The position numbers and the translations under genes are program-made. From Sipunculus nudus (lineage: Eukaryota > Annelida > Sipuncula > Golfingiida > Sipunculidae), in the NCBI GenBank assembly GCA_026874595.1, contig CM049309.1:41247079-41311078 (forward strand): a stretch of DNA of 64,000 nucleotides, read 5' to 3'. The notes beneath the pieces are model-generated. The model had not been told where the DNA came from, did no database searches, and saw nothing but the letters and a program-made list of their open reading frames with translations. Of the stretch, positions 22,601 through 33,520 are shown piece after piece. The first letter of the stretch is position 1. Each line of letters starts with the position of its first letter.

Positions 22601-24816
22601 AAATTGAGGTTTTTCCTTAATTTCTCAAAGGAACGAAGTCGAAAAGACCCAGTTTTCGGCTTGGTAGGAGATCTTGGGGACATCTAACATTATGCCGAAT
22701 TTTGGATTCCTAGGTCTTACGGTTTCAAAACGTGCCACATCTACGGACGGACGGACGGACGTACGACGGACAATGGACCACGACTATAGCTCAGATGACT
22801 TATAGTCAGCTGAGCTAATTAAGTCCTTAGTAAATGCATTATAAATGTCAAGTTCTTAAAGTCTGTGATTCTTCAACCTCAACTAAAGGTTTGATTTATA
22901 CACAATAGTTCACATATATTTAATAGCTTTAGCCATGGAAAAAAATAAATTGTTTTGCGGGCACTAGGGCCAAAAAAAAAATATGGCGTGAACAGGCAAG
23001 TTTAAAAAAAGTATCAGAACTTCAGAAGAAACAAAATATGTGGAATAATGTTAGCTGGCAGGGAATACATGAGTGACAGTTCTAGGAACAATGCAAATGA
23101 ACCACACAATGTTTATTTCACTTTATGTCATATGACGCCTTATATGAATAAAATTGTGAATACAAATAATGATATCTTTCAAGGGAAACAAGAGCACCAA
23201 TTATCAACCACAGCCAAAAATAAGAGGACGCATTCATGTTAAACAAATAAATTTTGTGTGCGTGACCTTAAATATGTACACTCAAGCAAAAACAGACCTG
23301 TATGGTTCACAGGCACTTTTTACAGAAAACAGTGCGTGTGGGCGATTTATTTTTACATTTTTTGCATGTTTCATTAAAAATGTCATATGATCAGGGAAAA
23401 GCACGATAATAAAGAATATATTTCTTAACAGGTAAAAAAGCACTACATTACATGATAACAAAGCAAATCTTATCAAAATTGTATTATTTTATCTTCTTAA
23501 AGGAAATGTCTGAGTGGCTGGAGCGCAAAATAAGTAAGTTTCTATTGAAAAGCCTTCCGTCCAATATGGCTACCACTATGAAATTGCGGGGTGATCATTA
23601 GATTTCAAGGATTGATTTGAGCAGTTAAGTCTCATCCTGTGTGTGCAGAATCAGCTTTTGCAAATAATAGTCTTTGTTTTACCAATCATAATGGTAAAGG
23701 TGCAGTGTAAGTGGCTGAACTTCAGGGAGCTAAAACCATAAGTGAACCCACATTTGTATGCAGGCCTAGCAGGCACTCAACTAGTGAACCCACATTTTTA
23801 ATTTTTACAAAATCCCAGATTTCTGCCTTGAACCCACATTTATTTTGTGCAAAGTGAACCCACTTTTGCATTTTTGACGACGTCAGGTAGCACATCCAGA
23901 TAATAAGTCAAGATGTAACGCTTATTTTTTTTTACTGCATATTTCTAACTTATAAAATACTTATATATATTACTTATACAAGTTTAAATTAAAAGCCTAT
24001 TAGACACTGAACCCACATTTTTTACAAGTAAAAATCTGGGTTCAGTTACTATTTTAGCCCCCTGAAGTTCAGCCCCATATTATGCACCTATTCCGTTCAA
24101 AATAGCTAAGTCATACACCAGTAAGAGATATATTGCTTTTCTGTGCGTTTAAATTACTATGTTCAAATTTTAAGACTTTTCCGAGTTTTACAATGTGCCA
24201 AATCTGATGGACAATATTGACAATGGGCATCTGTTTGTGAAGATCTCTTTTGGGATTATTACTTTAATATAATTTTTTCTCATTAAATAAGGTGCTTTGA
24301 ACAGTGAACGATCAAGTACAAGTTACATGTTTGTGTTATGTTCATCTGGAACTTGCGATAATCACCAAAGGGTCGCCCTTTAATTGACCGCCATCTACTG
24401 GTAGATCATGGTACTATCAAGACCTCGCGGTAAAATGGACAAAAACGTGCAGGGTACAGATCTGTGATATCATTTCTCCATTAATCAAGTCGGATCAAGA
24501 AATATATGAGAATGATATAATTCTACATGAACTTGACGATCAATTCTCTCACGGAGCTCTCCGTAAGGCACAGCACTACATACATAATGGGCCTGGCAAA
24601 TCGAGAATCGCGTCAGTTGTTGCAGGAGGCCATCTTTGTTGTGATCAAAATACCAACTGTGGATTTCGTGTGTTCATATTACATCGACTACTCTATAACA
24701 CAGGATGATTTCTTGGATATCAAAAGATAAACTACCGATCTTTCATAATTGAAAATACTGGCTCTCTTGCTTACCTTAGGAGGGAGCACGGCTTCTTTAC
24801 TTTCGCTGTCTGACAT
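10650..24816 (-). CDS. DEK: DEK chromatin-associated protein (13 coding exons, 462 aa)
   Basis: I assembled this gene by reading exons on the minus strand and checking codon phase at each junction: 24816-24775, 19882-19612, 18872-18723, 17175-17099, 16391-16297, 15798-15659, 14805-14651, 14363-14253, 13857-13731, 13261-13206, 12639-12556, 11550-11482 and 10661-10650. The sum is 1389 nt. DEK is an abundant nuclear DNA- and histone-binding protein. Visible parts: an acidic N-terminal region (residues 15-104); the family signature GKREKKKVERLSM; a pre-SAP block ending LFSRPGT; a SAP DNA-binding motif (about 213-247, LKSLCNILDLERKG); an AT-hook-like KRGRKPG (271-277); an almost pure glutamate exon (311-347); a Lys-rich linker; and the DEK C-terminal domain (409-462, ANLEEVTMK and LTERKDFIK). 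It is longer than the ~375-aa human protein because of the acidic and basic linkers. The last three-codon exon is the least certain part. Confidence 0.9.
11482..11550 (-). CDS. DEK: DEK exon 12 (DEK C-terminal domain, second half)
   Basis: Acceptor tttttag, donor gtcagt. It encodes VYDKYPSFDLTERKDFIKST followed by VKQ. No in-frame stop at the expected place, so a further exon is needed. Confidence 0.9.
11720..12555 (-). repeat. Minisatellite built from the DEK exon 11 end and its 5' splice site
   Basis: Read on the minus strand, intron 11 begins as a degenerate array in which phrases like ATGAAAACAGTGT, GACAAGTAAGTTT and GATGAGCATTGCTCACATATG recur. Plus-strand copies of acttacttgt lie near 11850, 11985, 12265, 12403 and 12500 as well as at the real donor (12551). 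A longer 148-150-bp period is seen between 12001, 12151 and 12298. The first unit is the exon 11 end itself. Confidence 0.7.
12556..12639 (-). CDS. DEK: DEK exon 11 (DEK C-terminal domain, first half)
   Basis: Acceptor attcag, donor gtaagt. It encodes DEELKDVIRKILDGANLEE and VTMKTVCRQ, closely matching the family. Its 3' end abuts a minisatellite made of copies of the exon end and donor. Confidence 0.92.
13206..13261 (-). CDS. DEK: DEK exon 10
   Basis: Acceptor tttgcag, donor gtgagt. It encodes GKDSSENASGDKAAKKPPS, the linker before the C-terminal domain. Confidence 0.78.
13731..13857 (-). CDS. DEK: DEK exon 9 (lysine-rich)
   Basis: Acceptor aactag, donor gtacac, phase 1 out. It encodes PPPKKKRAKKETPQKPAKKT and more Lys/Glu-rich sequence, a likely disordered nuclear-localising linker. 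Confidence 0.78.
14253..14363 (-). CDS. DEK: DEK exon 8 (polyglutamate)
   Basis: Acceptor gatgtag, donor gtaagg, phase 0 on both sides. Of 37 codons, 29 are Glu in mixed GAA/GAG, with only N, Q, K, S and V interruptions. The GAR repetition suggests growth by replication slippage. Confidence 0.75.
14651..14805 (-). CDS. DEK: DEK exon 7 (AT-hook-like, basic then acidic)
   Basis: Acceptor ttaaag (the second AG two bases on would break the frame), donor gtagga. It encodes KKRGRKPGSGKKGPPKKRAK and then an acidic run. Confidence 0.82.
15659..15798 (-). CDS. DEK: DEK exon 6 (SAP domain)
   Basis: Acceptor ttacag, donor gtaagt. It encodes QLKSLCNILDLERKGSRDEI and KPESSGKALP, the SAP helix-hinge-helix and the basic segment after it. 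Confidence 0.9.
16297..16391 (-). CDS. DEK: DEK exon 5
   Basis: Acceptor tttcag, donor gtaaga. It encodes IKKNIRQFSGFIFAKDS, matching the KKNVGQFSGFPF region of the family. It ends in phase 2. Confidence 0.88.
17099..17175 (-). CDS. DEK: DEK exon 4
   Basis: Acceptor tttgcag, donor gtgagt. It encodes HLKLLHRVLFSRPGT, which matches the NLHKLLYNRPGT block of vertebrate DEK. Confidence 0.88.
17835..17915 (+). repeat. tRNA-derived SINE head (degenerate)
   Basis: AGATAAGCCTAGAGGTTACC resembles an A box (GCCTAGAGGTTA), followed at the right distance by CCCCAGTTCCATC in place of a B box. The body after it has no recognised family. It lies in DEK intron 3, antisense to the gene. Confidence 0.4.
18723..18872 (-). 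CDS. DEK: DEK exon 3 (KREKKKVERL signature)
   Basis: Acceptor caacag, donor gtaagc. It encodes the strongly conserved GKREKKKVERLSM and KLGDIPR. Phase 1 in, phase 1 out. Confidence 0.88.
19612..19882 (-). CDS. DEK: DEK exon 2 (acidic)
   Basis: Acceptor ttgcag, then EEPMDTKPNDNG and a long Glu/Asp/Ser-rich stretch ending EEELQ. Donor gtatgt after one extra base (phase 1). The proposed donor removes the non-conserved hydrophobic tail that the open frame otherwise encodes. Confidence 0.75.
21530..22830. repeat. Two diverged direct copies of a ~680-bp repeat in DEK intron 1
   Basis: The phrase AACGTGCCATGGTCAAAG occurs at about 21552 and 22229, and the following ~450 bases remain alignable (GCAAAATTTAAG, TTTTTACAAARTGCATTATG, GTGGTTTTGATATTAG). 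The minus-strand frames at 22001 and 22683 are related, both starting MSP.SPT.P. The second copy continues into a GGAC tetranucleotide run (22751-22775) and AGCTCAG/CTGAGCT inverted phrases. Likely two fragments of one interspersed element. Confidence 0.6.
23698..24089. mobile_element. Foldback / MITE with ~57-bp terminal inverted repeats
   Basis: The left end (AGGTGCA, then GGCTGAACTTCAGGGAGC and TAAAA) and the right end (complement of TGCACCT, GGGGCTGAACTTCAGGGGGC) form imperfect arms of about 57 bases. The interior repeats TGAACCCACATTT or close variants five times. No reading frame and no clear target duplication. It sits in DEK intron 1. Confidence 0.6.
24775..24816 (-). CDS. DEK: DEK exon 1
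   Basis: Fourteen codons beginning MSDSESKEAV and ending PPK, followed directly by gtaagc. The ATG is the first in the frame. Phase 0. Confidence 0.75.
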
Positions 24817-25200
24817 TTTCGCCTTGATTCAAACTTGCGGTAAACTAACCTGCGCGCAATATACTGGCCAATCAGAACTACCCTTAGCATCCAACGGAAG
24901 TGGGGTACCTGCTTACACGCCGCGAAACCCCCGTGGTGATTGGTTAATGGACAGCGTGGATTTCCCCTGGAACACCACGGGCTCATTTTCTTGGGTTCAT
25001 TTGAGAGCTCCATTTGCGTAGGAGTGCGGAGCATATTGAGAGCCTGGATATAAAATAACCGATGTTAATGCAGAGTAGAAACATGGCACAGGCCAATAGG
25101 TCGATCCCGCGCCCCCTCTCGCCCAAAGAATTCTTGTTACCCGGCCGGGTATTGATCAAGCGTGGCCAGCACGTGGCGGATGTTTAATTGTTGATGTGTG
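24817..25200 (-). promoter_or_regulatory. Probable DEK promoter / 5' UTR region
   Basis: The block upstream of the DEK ATG is richer in CG dinucleotides than its surroundings. It contains CCAAT on the minus strand (24943-24939) and CCAAT on the plus strand (24868-24872). No TATA box at a convincing place. The transcription start is not determinable from sequence. Confidence 0.35.
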
Positions 25201-25556
25201 TTCATAACACTGAGTTACCATTGCAAACATGCACAGTTGAAAATCTTCTTTGTTACGTGCATATGTCATAATCTTGAAGAACTGTTTGCTTATTAACAAT
25301 ACGATTTATATATTCACTTGCCGAGTTTGCGAATTAAATCGTAACAGTAACACTTGGTATTACGAATAATCTAAAAGTTGTTTAAAAAGGGAAACCTATA
25401 GGCCTCGGGTATAAAAATGAATTTGAAGAACTTCCACAGAAGATGGAAAACAGTATTTTTTTGTATGATGTGTAAAAAATATTTTTTATATATTTTGCAT
25501 ACATGTGCAAACTTCATCTGGTTGAAGCAGGTCATCTGGAAATTTTCAGTTGTTAT

Positions 25557-25560
<4 letters not shown>

Positions 25561-25604
<44 letters not shown>

Positions 25605-25615
25605 ATATATATACA
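25561..25615. repeat. TA microsatellite
   Basis: About 45 bases of (TA)n, then CCTATATATATACAATATATA. The overlapping tyrosine/isoleucine open frames on both strands are products of the repeat. Confidence 0.9.
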
Positions 25616-26058
25616 ATATATAGACAGTTTTTTCTGGATTTAGCACTTAAAATTCAAAAGTCAAGAAATTGTATTAAAGCCTGCATTCATGATTCACAGA
25701 CGTTAATTATTAGATAGATTCATTGTCATATATTTCTGTCATAATGCAAATATGAACCAAATTCTATAACCATGCATGCAGATCAGAATCATTACATATA
25801 GCTCTTTATGACATTTTGCCAGTTGTCGCCATCTGGCCAGATATTGTTCTTGATAACGTGCGGATCACTCTATAACAGGTTGTATATACTTAAATTATTA
25901 AATCCCTTCACTAATGTGTTTTAAAAAAATAAATTTATTTCCCAGCTCATATTATTAAAAAGTCTTTAGAATTCTCATAGAGTCTGAGTGTGTGCATGGA
26001 AATTGTTTTAGGATTTGTTTAATATTAACCATTTCCCACTATTTCAGATATATTTTCT

Positions 26059-26108
<50 letters not shown>
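26059..26108. repeat. TA microsatellite
   Basis: About 48 bases of uninterrupted (TA)n. Confidence 0.9.
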
Positions 26109-26110
<2 letters not shown>

Positions 26111-27942
26111 GCCATGAACCTGACATCCTCAAGACTTGTTCAAACGGTAATGTGTCAGCATGGGCACACACAATATCAGAACAATACATGAAGGTATCAT
26201 GAGAAGGGTATGACAAAATGAAACTGCATCCTTTGTTTAAACTTTACTCATACGAAAGGTGAATGTAACTCTCATATTCAGTTTCATGACCCATTATAAA
26301 ATGACTTCGTCTTGTGAACATTATCTATATATATGGACATGCTGAATTAAGTTCAAATTATAATGACCATAATGAATATTGGGTCACCATGCTTACACTC
26401 TTTTCCATGCATATACCATTATACCTGTGTAAGAAATAGGATATTCCTAAATTATGCATGCATATTGACCTTTGATAACTATGATCTTGAGGTATCAGTT
26501 ATACTTTTTCATTATATGTATAGTTGAATATGTCTGTGTGCCTTTGTGGTCATTCATGCGATCACCTGAATGAATTTTATTCCAATTGTGTTCTAATTAT
26601 TTTCCTAGCAGTATGCGAGTCGCATGACTGTATAGCTGACTATTGAATTATAAGGTACCCATGCATACGACTGTTTTTGTTATATATGAGTAAAAGGCCG
26701 TTTCTTCTTAAATTAGCATGTCCGATCCGGCAATCTTGGCTCCCCGCCGTCATCAAAGACCACCTCCAACCAGGAGAAAAGATTATTGGACCAAATTTGC
26801 TTTGACATGCCATTAATGAAGGTTCATTACGCTAATTAGGCGTATTTGTCAGGATTGTCAAGGTTATATCCAGTGGAGTCAATTTACCTTCAAGGGGGGG
26901 GGGGGGGGGATTGACTCGCAGAATTTTGAGAGTATAATCAAAGTTGGGACAACTTATTTTTATAAACTTACAATTATGTATTAGGTTTTAAAATATCAGG
27001 TGTTGTGTTTCCAGTAGGCCTATATGTTAATTCTGTACCAGGTTTAGAAATATAATATTTCATGGTAAACTCAGAAACGGAACCGAAGTATATAATATAT
27101 ATTTCTTAAGAAAGATATAGATTTTATTCTATGAATATCAGGGGGTATGCTTACATTTACCATCCTCCCTAGCTAAAAAGAGGGGGGGGGGATTAATACC
27201 CTCCCCCTGTATTGACGCCCCTAGTTATATCATGCCCCCGGCAGTTTTGCCACGCTATCAATCGGAACCTGCGCATTCTTCATATCGGGTCATTCAGGGC
27301 TATACCAGTAGGTATACTATTCACTCGCCTGCATGCATTTACATAATCCGTGTGATTGTTCTGACTTCTCTGTTCGCTGTCTGCGTCTTTTAAAGGTACA
27401 TAAACGTTTGCAATAACGTGTATTATCTCACGCAATCAGTTCATTTTGGCTGATACAAAAGGTTCACTGTAAAACCATCCCTTTAGATGGACTCAATATC
27501 TCCAATTTACCTGTAAATTATACGTTGTTCTGCATCTGTGCTTGAGTAAACACAGTCAGCATGTGTCTGTACTAAAACAAGACTGCATGACTAGAGTTTC
27601 GATCTTGTGCTTGCGCGATAATTCCCAAACAAGAAAAAGTATCCTGAAAGGAGTAGGGGAATAAAGGTGGAAACACACACACGCACACACACACCATAAC
27701 ACACACGGTACTGTCACCAGGTGGCGAGCGCGCTATGTAATTAAGCTTTTCCCTTTTATTGTGCAGAAGTAAGCAAACGGTTAAAACGAAATATAACTAT
27801 AATATATACAGTTGACAAACGACCACATGTATTCGCCAGATCGCAGAGGCATATATAAAGCGAGGGTTTAAAGTCTCCCGACGTGACAGCCCCCAAAATG
27901 TGTGGCATCAAGTTACCAAGACGTGAAAATGGAGGAATATGA

Positions 27943-27955
27943 AATATATATATAT

Positions 27956-28003
<48 letters not shown>
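27943..28003. repeat. TA microsatellite abutting a palindromic-core array
   Basis: About 60 bases of (TA)n with one AAA interruption, ending directly at TTGTAGGTGGCACCACC, the first unit of the array that follows. Confidence 0.9.
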
Positions 28004-28006
<3 letters not shown>

Positions 28007-28007
28007 A

Positions 28008-29000
28008 GGTGGCACCACCAATCATGTGTACAAGATAATTCCATCCTTGATCTATAAACTTCAAAACCACTCCCGAGATAAATGGATTTTATAAATAAAT
28101 AATTGTAGGTGACGCCACCTGTCTTGTGTATTAGAAAGCTATCGAAGATGGATGGATATGCAAAACCATTCAGGCCGTTAAACTGAACGACTGCTGAGAT
28201 ATCTGTGATTTTAATAAAAACAAACCATCAGGTGCATGGACGCCAGATAACACTGATTGTAGGTGCGCAACCAGTCATGTAAACAAGATAAACCATTCCA
28301 AGATATATGGACATGCAACTTTTTAGATGGATACATTAAACAAAGGAGTTTACTCCTTGATTAAACCACTCCTGAGATAATACATGAATGTATTCTACAA
28401 ATATGTGATTGTAGGTGGTGCGACCAGTCTTGTGTACAAGGAATCCACGCATGATGGAAGGACAAGTTGCATTTCAGGCCGGTACGCCAAACCACTCCTC
28501 ATGGAATAGGCATCAATGTATTATATGTAAACATGATGGTAGGTGGCGCCATCAGCCTTGTCTCCGATAAAGCTATCCAAGATGGATAAAATTTCAGGCT
28601 GATACATTCATCCACTCCTGCGATATGTGCAATTTCACCCTAAATATAATTTTATGGATGGACGTTATGCGATAACGATTGTAGGTGGCAGCACCAGGCT
28701 TGTATACGAGATTTAAATTTCAAAGATCTGTGGACATGCAAAATTTCATGCGGATACACCAATTTTCCCCTGAGATAAATATATGGATGTAGTCTAAGAA
28801 CACATGAGTATAGGTGGCGCCACCTGTCATGTGAACGAGAAAGCTATCCAAGATGGATGAACTTGCCAAATTTCAGGCCAACAAATTTGACCATTGGATA
28901 TATATCAGTGACTTTCACCCAAAGTAAACGTTTGGATAGACGCCAGGCAAAAAGGATTCTAGGTGGCGCAACCAATCTTTGCTAGGCATTAGTTGACATG
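28008..29000 (+). repeat. Array of ~140-bp monomers with core GGTGGCGCCACC
   Basis: About eight cores (GGTGGCACCACC at 28008, GGTGACGCCACC at 28108, degenerate ones near 28258 and 28409, GGTGGCGCCATC at 28542, then 28684, an exact GGTGGCGCCACC at 28813 and a last one near 28962) are spaced 100-150 bases. Between cores recur AAGCTATCCAAGATGGAT, CAAATTTCAGGC and GAGATAT. Same family as the arrays at 41220-42330 and 46470-46640. Confidence 0.75.
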
Positions 29001-29489
29001 TGATCCAGTAATTATTCCGGGTTTCAAAAAGATCTGCTCAAGGGTCTCTGAGAAGCTCTTCGTAGGCGAAGGTGGCGGCAGCGGAATCCGTGTGAAAACA
29101 TAGTTTTGGCGGATACAAATACATGTATTGGCAGATACTATAATATCTTAAAAAGAAACAACTTAATGTCATGTATATATAAGATACCTTGTTTGTGAAT
29201 ACTACGTCCCGTTATGCAATCAATACAGCGTTTCATAAACGATTTTCTATCGATATGTTCACATTTCAAATAATCGGCAGTTATAATTCCGATTCTTTCT
29301 GTTTTTGTAGGAATTTCGAATAATATCTAACCCGAAAATTCATCCTCCCTTCAAAGAAAAGTAAGTAAAACTATTTTGTGTTTTTAATATTTGTGTCACA
29401 GGGCTGTAGCTAAATAATATCATGAAATGTGTCTGTGATGTCATATAACAATCCGGGTTTCATTTTTTTTTATTTCGATAACATATCCG

Positions 29490-30830
29490 AAGAAAATGAC
29501 AAGGCCTACAGGCCTTATGCGAACCTGTGTAAAGTTTGGGAGTATGAATGGAGGTTTATTTTTAAAATATAATACTGATCCTCTAATGTCCTGCATATCT
29601 ACCCTAGTCATTATGATTTCAGCCAAATAGACGTTTCGGACCTGCACGTTTCGGAAAAGGACATTTTGAAACTAGGATGTATCAGTCAGGATATTTCGGA
29701 TATGTTCTTTTTGCCAGGGAGGATTATTGGAACAGATGAACGGACAAATTGGCATCATGGTTTCGGAGAAGAATATTTAAATTTTTTTTAGCTTTTCCCT
29801 ATAAAATCTAAGAAAATGCAGTTAGCCAAGAGATAAGCAAAATCCGATAGAATTTTTTCAGATTACGAATTTTTTTTGCAAAAAAAGTGGTGATGCTAGC
29901 TCCTGCCCTTTTTGAGATAGCTATGACGCACGACGCAGGACGGACAACGCCACACCATCGCATAAGCTCACAGATAAGCTAAAAATGCAAACCAAAGTTT
30001 TTTCAAACAGTTAAAAGATATGTCCACTAGTTCTTATTTGGAATTCTGCGTTAAGACGTCTATAGACACATCGTCCATACGCAAGACAGAGAAAGGTCAG
30101 TTGCCATGGTGATGTCAGGACCTCACCTGGTTGAACGGAGTGACCTCTTGACTTGTCATGTTGAAACTTGGCATGTTGTCAAATCTTTTTCAAACACTGA
30201 AAGCCTTTTTCAATTGGCTACACTGCTTTTTTAAAGATGCATTTACCCAATCTAAAACTGGCAGAACCCTACCATAGAATAATTCGTGTAAAGTTTAAAC
30301 CAATCAGCTTAACATTTTCATCATAAAACAGTGGATAAGCTAGAAGAGTTTAAAAATACATTTTTGCCTGTAAAAAACAGATCAATGTAGGTGGCGCCAC
30401 CAATACCTCAATTTCCGATGTGACAAACATTGGCATAAAATTTGGTGAAGATAGAACCAGCCGTTTTTGGAATTTTTTTGACAGATTACCAAGTGCAACC
30501 TCCTGTAACTCGGTAAAAAATCACTGAACTGGAACCATTCGAACAAACTTGAGAGAAATTGTTTCAGGGTTCTTTTCTGTGAAATATTGAAGAATTTGGC
30601 TGGACAGTTTCGGATGAGAAGATTTTTAAAGCTTTTTCCCTATAAAAGCTAAGAAAATGCAGTTAGAAAAAAATAAACAAAATCCATTTTCAGATGACTG
30701 ATTATTTGCAAAATATTGGCGATGCTAGCTCTTGCCGGTTTGAGAAAGCTATGGTTAACGTACAGACAGCGCACGACGCACGACGCTGCACCATCGCATG
30801 CATAAGCTCACAGGTTCGCTAAAAAATTGA
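29490..30830 (+). repeat. Interspersed repeat copies ending CTCACAGGTTCGCTAAAAA
   Basis: Two stretches share CCCTATAAAAKCTAAGAAAA, GCAGTTAG and a terminal CGACGC...CACCATCGCATAAGC block (ends near 29985 and 30826). The first follows AAGGCCTACAGGCCTTATGCG, AACCTGTG at about 29501. The second contains an exact GGTGGCGCCACC at 30390. The same order of parts occurs at 46290-49060, so this is one non-coding element family in the same orientation. Confidence 0.6.
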
Positions 30831-31404
30831 AACTTTCAATTTTAATGCGGCTATCTTAATATATACTGAATAAATTACAGGATTATCAAGGGAGGGGGAA
30901 ACTTCTGTCGTCTCTGTCTGTCGGTGAGTCTATATCTGTTTGTGCGTGTATGTACGTGACGCCATAGGCCTGCCTCTGTGTCTATATCTCATCTTTTGCT
31001 TTCCTTTTACCCATTGTCCTGTCGATGTCACGAGCTGTCCACACGTGTAACAATATATGGAGTGGCTAGCACGGTCAGAGGACGATGTCAGCGACCTGGG
31101 GACGGATTCAGGCGGCGACGAGGATGGGGCCGTTTGACCTGCATATTTGATTATCATTTATACGTCTTCTCTTGTTCTTAAGCTTTCAGGATTAAAAAAA
31201 AAAACACATAAATATCAATTCAAGAAATGCCAAAGACAAAATTTATATTACTCACTCTTCCCTTTAATTATTCACTCTATTAACCATCCAGTGACAACAG
31301 AGCTCTCAATTATTCTTAAAAATCATTGTACAATAAGTTATCAGTTATGTTATCACCCACACGAGGATGATATCAGTCAGTACGCAATGGTTAGGGTTTT
31401 TTTT

Positions 31405-31440
31405 GGGGGGGGAGGGGGGGAGGGGGGGGGGGGGGGAGGG
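31405..31440 (+). repeat. G-rich block with G-quadruplex potential
   Basis: Thirty-six bases with only three A interruptions between runs of 3-15 G. At least four G-tracts of three or more are adjacent, so a stable G-quadruplex is expected on the plus strand. Confidence 0.85.
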
Positions 31441-31924
31441 ATGGCCGGGGAGTCGTTGACCTGAGGATTTAAACTTTCTTGAGTCCGTCCCTCTGAGTAT
31501 AATCTCCCGCCCCTATAATCCTGACCATCCTGTACTAACGAGCCCGGAGGGGATCAGAGTCCACTGCGAGCTGTTTCTGAGGTGGTTTGAATTTCGGCTC
31601 AATCAGCTTTACAGGTTTGCTTTCTTTGTTGAAAAATTGCATTATGAACAAAACTGATCTGTCATGTCTAAGTTTGTAAATTTGAGATACTTATGCCAGC
31701 AATATAAATGACATGCTGGTGAACGTATGCGCATATCAGCTGTTTGTTTACGCTATTTATATTCACATATATTTAAGAAGTTAAATGAGCCTAACCTGTA
31801 AGGTGAAATTTGATTAGGATTCTATTTTCACACCACTAGTCGATGACCCCCACCTGCATTTATGATCTAGCTAATCTCATAATCAATAAGTTCATTTTCT
31901 TTTTCAGTGAATTAGATTTGTACT

Positions 31925-31990
31925 GATATCCTGTTCTCTACTGGCTTCCGTACAAATCCCGTTTTATAACCCTCCTTCACTATTTTGAAA
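31925..31990 (+). pseudogene. Possible decayed non-LTR reverse-transcriptase scrap
   Basis: One frame reads YPVLYWLPYKSRFITLLHYF, reminiscent of the LHWLPVKSRI..KILLL block after the fingers/palm of CR1/L2-type reverse transcriptases. It is very short and stops lie on both sides, so this is a weak call. Confidence 0.25.
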
Positions 31991-33520
31991 ACATACGGTT
32001 CTGACGTCAACAATTTCCACTGATCATAGCATTCAGAAATACCGCAAGCCGTAAATGGCGTATTTCTGGTCCCTGCTGTAACTGACTGGAGAAACTATTT
32101 TCACTTAGCGTTATTGATGGTTTCAGTGAAAATGTTTTCCGTAGATGGTTTGATTTTTGTACTTTTTGTACCTTTTCTTGGGATACTGGCCTGTCTTTTC
32201 CTATTTTTTTTCTTTTTGTGTTGAAGAGGCCCACTCCCCCCAGTTAAGGGCCAGTTGTTTTTTTTTTGCCTGTTTTTGGTGAGGATTGTAGTCTCCATCA
32301 TATTCAAACTTTTTCCTTTCATATAGTCTCTGAGTACCAGTGGGGCAAAATAGAACTTGTAGTCAAGTTTAAGCCTTTCAGTTTACAGCAGTTGTTTCAG
32401 TTTCTCAGCAGTGGGCCCTAGCTGTGTTATCCCGACATTTTTGCTACTTGGTAACCATACAGGTTTTCCGCGCAACCGTTCTGCTCTCGGTCCCGTTGAC
32501 CGTCGATCAAAGCATCAGGTATCCTCTATACTATAGCGCCATTTGTGCCCTCTGAGATAAGACTTTATACGACCAGCGTACCAGTGTCAATATAAATGCC
32601 TACTGAGTCGTGTTTTCACGGCTACCTTTTCACGTATGTTATGCTATGACCCATTCGGGTAAAAGGTTGTGTTTCCACCTGTACGCGGTCCGGACACTGT
32701 GATTCCAATTAAAAGTTTCCCAATGTTTAACTGACCATAATTGCTGTTAAAGTAAGTGTACTTGTAATTTAAAGCCAAACAACAAACAAGTATTAGTAAT
32801 GCACAATAAATATCTGTCAGCCATGCAGTCTTCATTTTTCCTCCCTGTAAGGACAACATGCTTCCCACGATAATATACATACTGTCAAAACAAAATCACT
32901 ACAGAGTTTCCTTGTTAACACATATACTCGATCCCTCAAGAGAGAGGTCACACATCCCTTACCCAGTGGTCTCATTTCAATCCATCAACGAATCCCTTTT
33001 AATTTCTTTGAATAAATAAGATTTACATGATGGAACATAATGGGACTCTTGCGTAAAAAGTATATCATGCGAGACATCCACTTGCTTTTTTAGGGCATCC
33101 CTCCACCCAGGGTGAGCGCTTTGCAGGCTAAACTGAGAGGGCGTGTTACACTCGCCTTTCGGGGGTTCTTCGGCGGTATGGCCCAATTAGTCGTCACCGG
33201 GCCTTGTTAACACCCGGATATAATACGAGAGGAAGCGTGTGATACTGCACTGTCAGGTTGTCCGAAACCGGAATAGATTTCTACAGATGTACATCGGAAG
33301 GCTAGCATTAACATTGTTTTCTAAAAAAAATAAAATATTAAAAAAAAGGCAACATATGCAATATACACACAAAAATGTTATACTTTACAGTATCGGTTCC
33401 TAATATGTGATATGTTATATATACTAGTATTCAAAGGGAGGATGTACTCCTTCAGTGGGGTTCATTCTGCCTTCATGGATTTCTAAAGTTTTACCCCATT
33501 TTCCCTTGTGTGATTTTTAG

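Larger units (their letters stand above)
25201..33520. other. Repeat-rich intergenic region between DEK and the calcium-sensor gene
   Basis: No host exon recognised except possible 5' UTR exons of the gene at 33521, which needs an upstream exon because an acceptor abuts its ATG. Content: three TA microsatellites, G16 at 26894-26909, a CA-rich tract (about 27675-27705), a GGTGGCGCCACC-type array (28008-29000), copies of an interspersed repeat (29490-30830), a G-rich block (31405-31440) and a decayed reverse-transcriptase scrap near 31925. Confidence 0.5.

Noticed and set aside
24749-25034. 90- and 87-codon frames around the DEK first exon
   Set aside because: They run across the DEK exon 1 donor and promoter region. 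The short MSDSESKEAV exon explains the locus better.
25371-25646. Tyr/Ile-rich frames on both strands
   Set aside because: Produced by the TA microsatellite.
32007-32322. Lys-rich minus-strand frames of 73-75 codons
   Set aside because: They overlap in different frames, low complexity, no domain recognised and no splice context. Not enough to call a gene.
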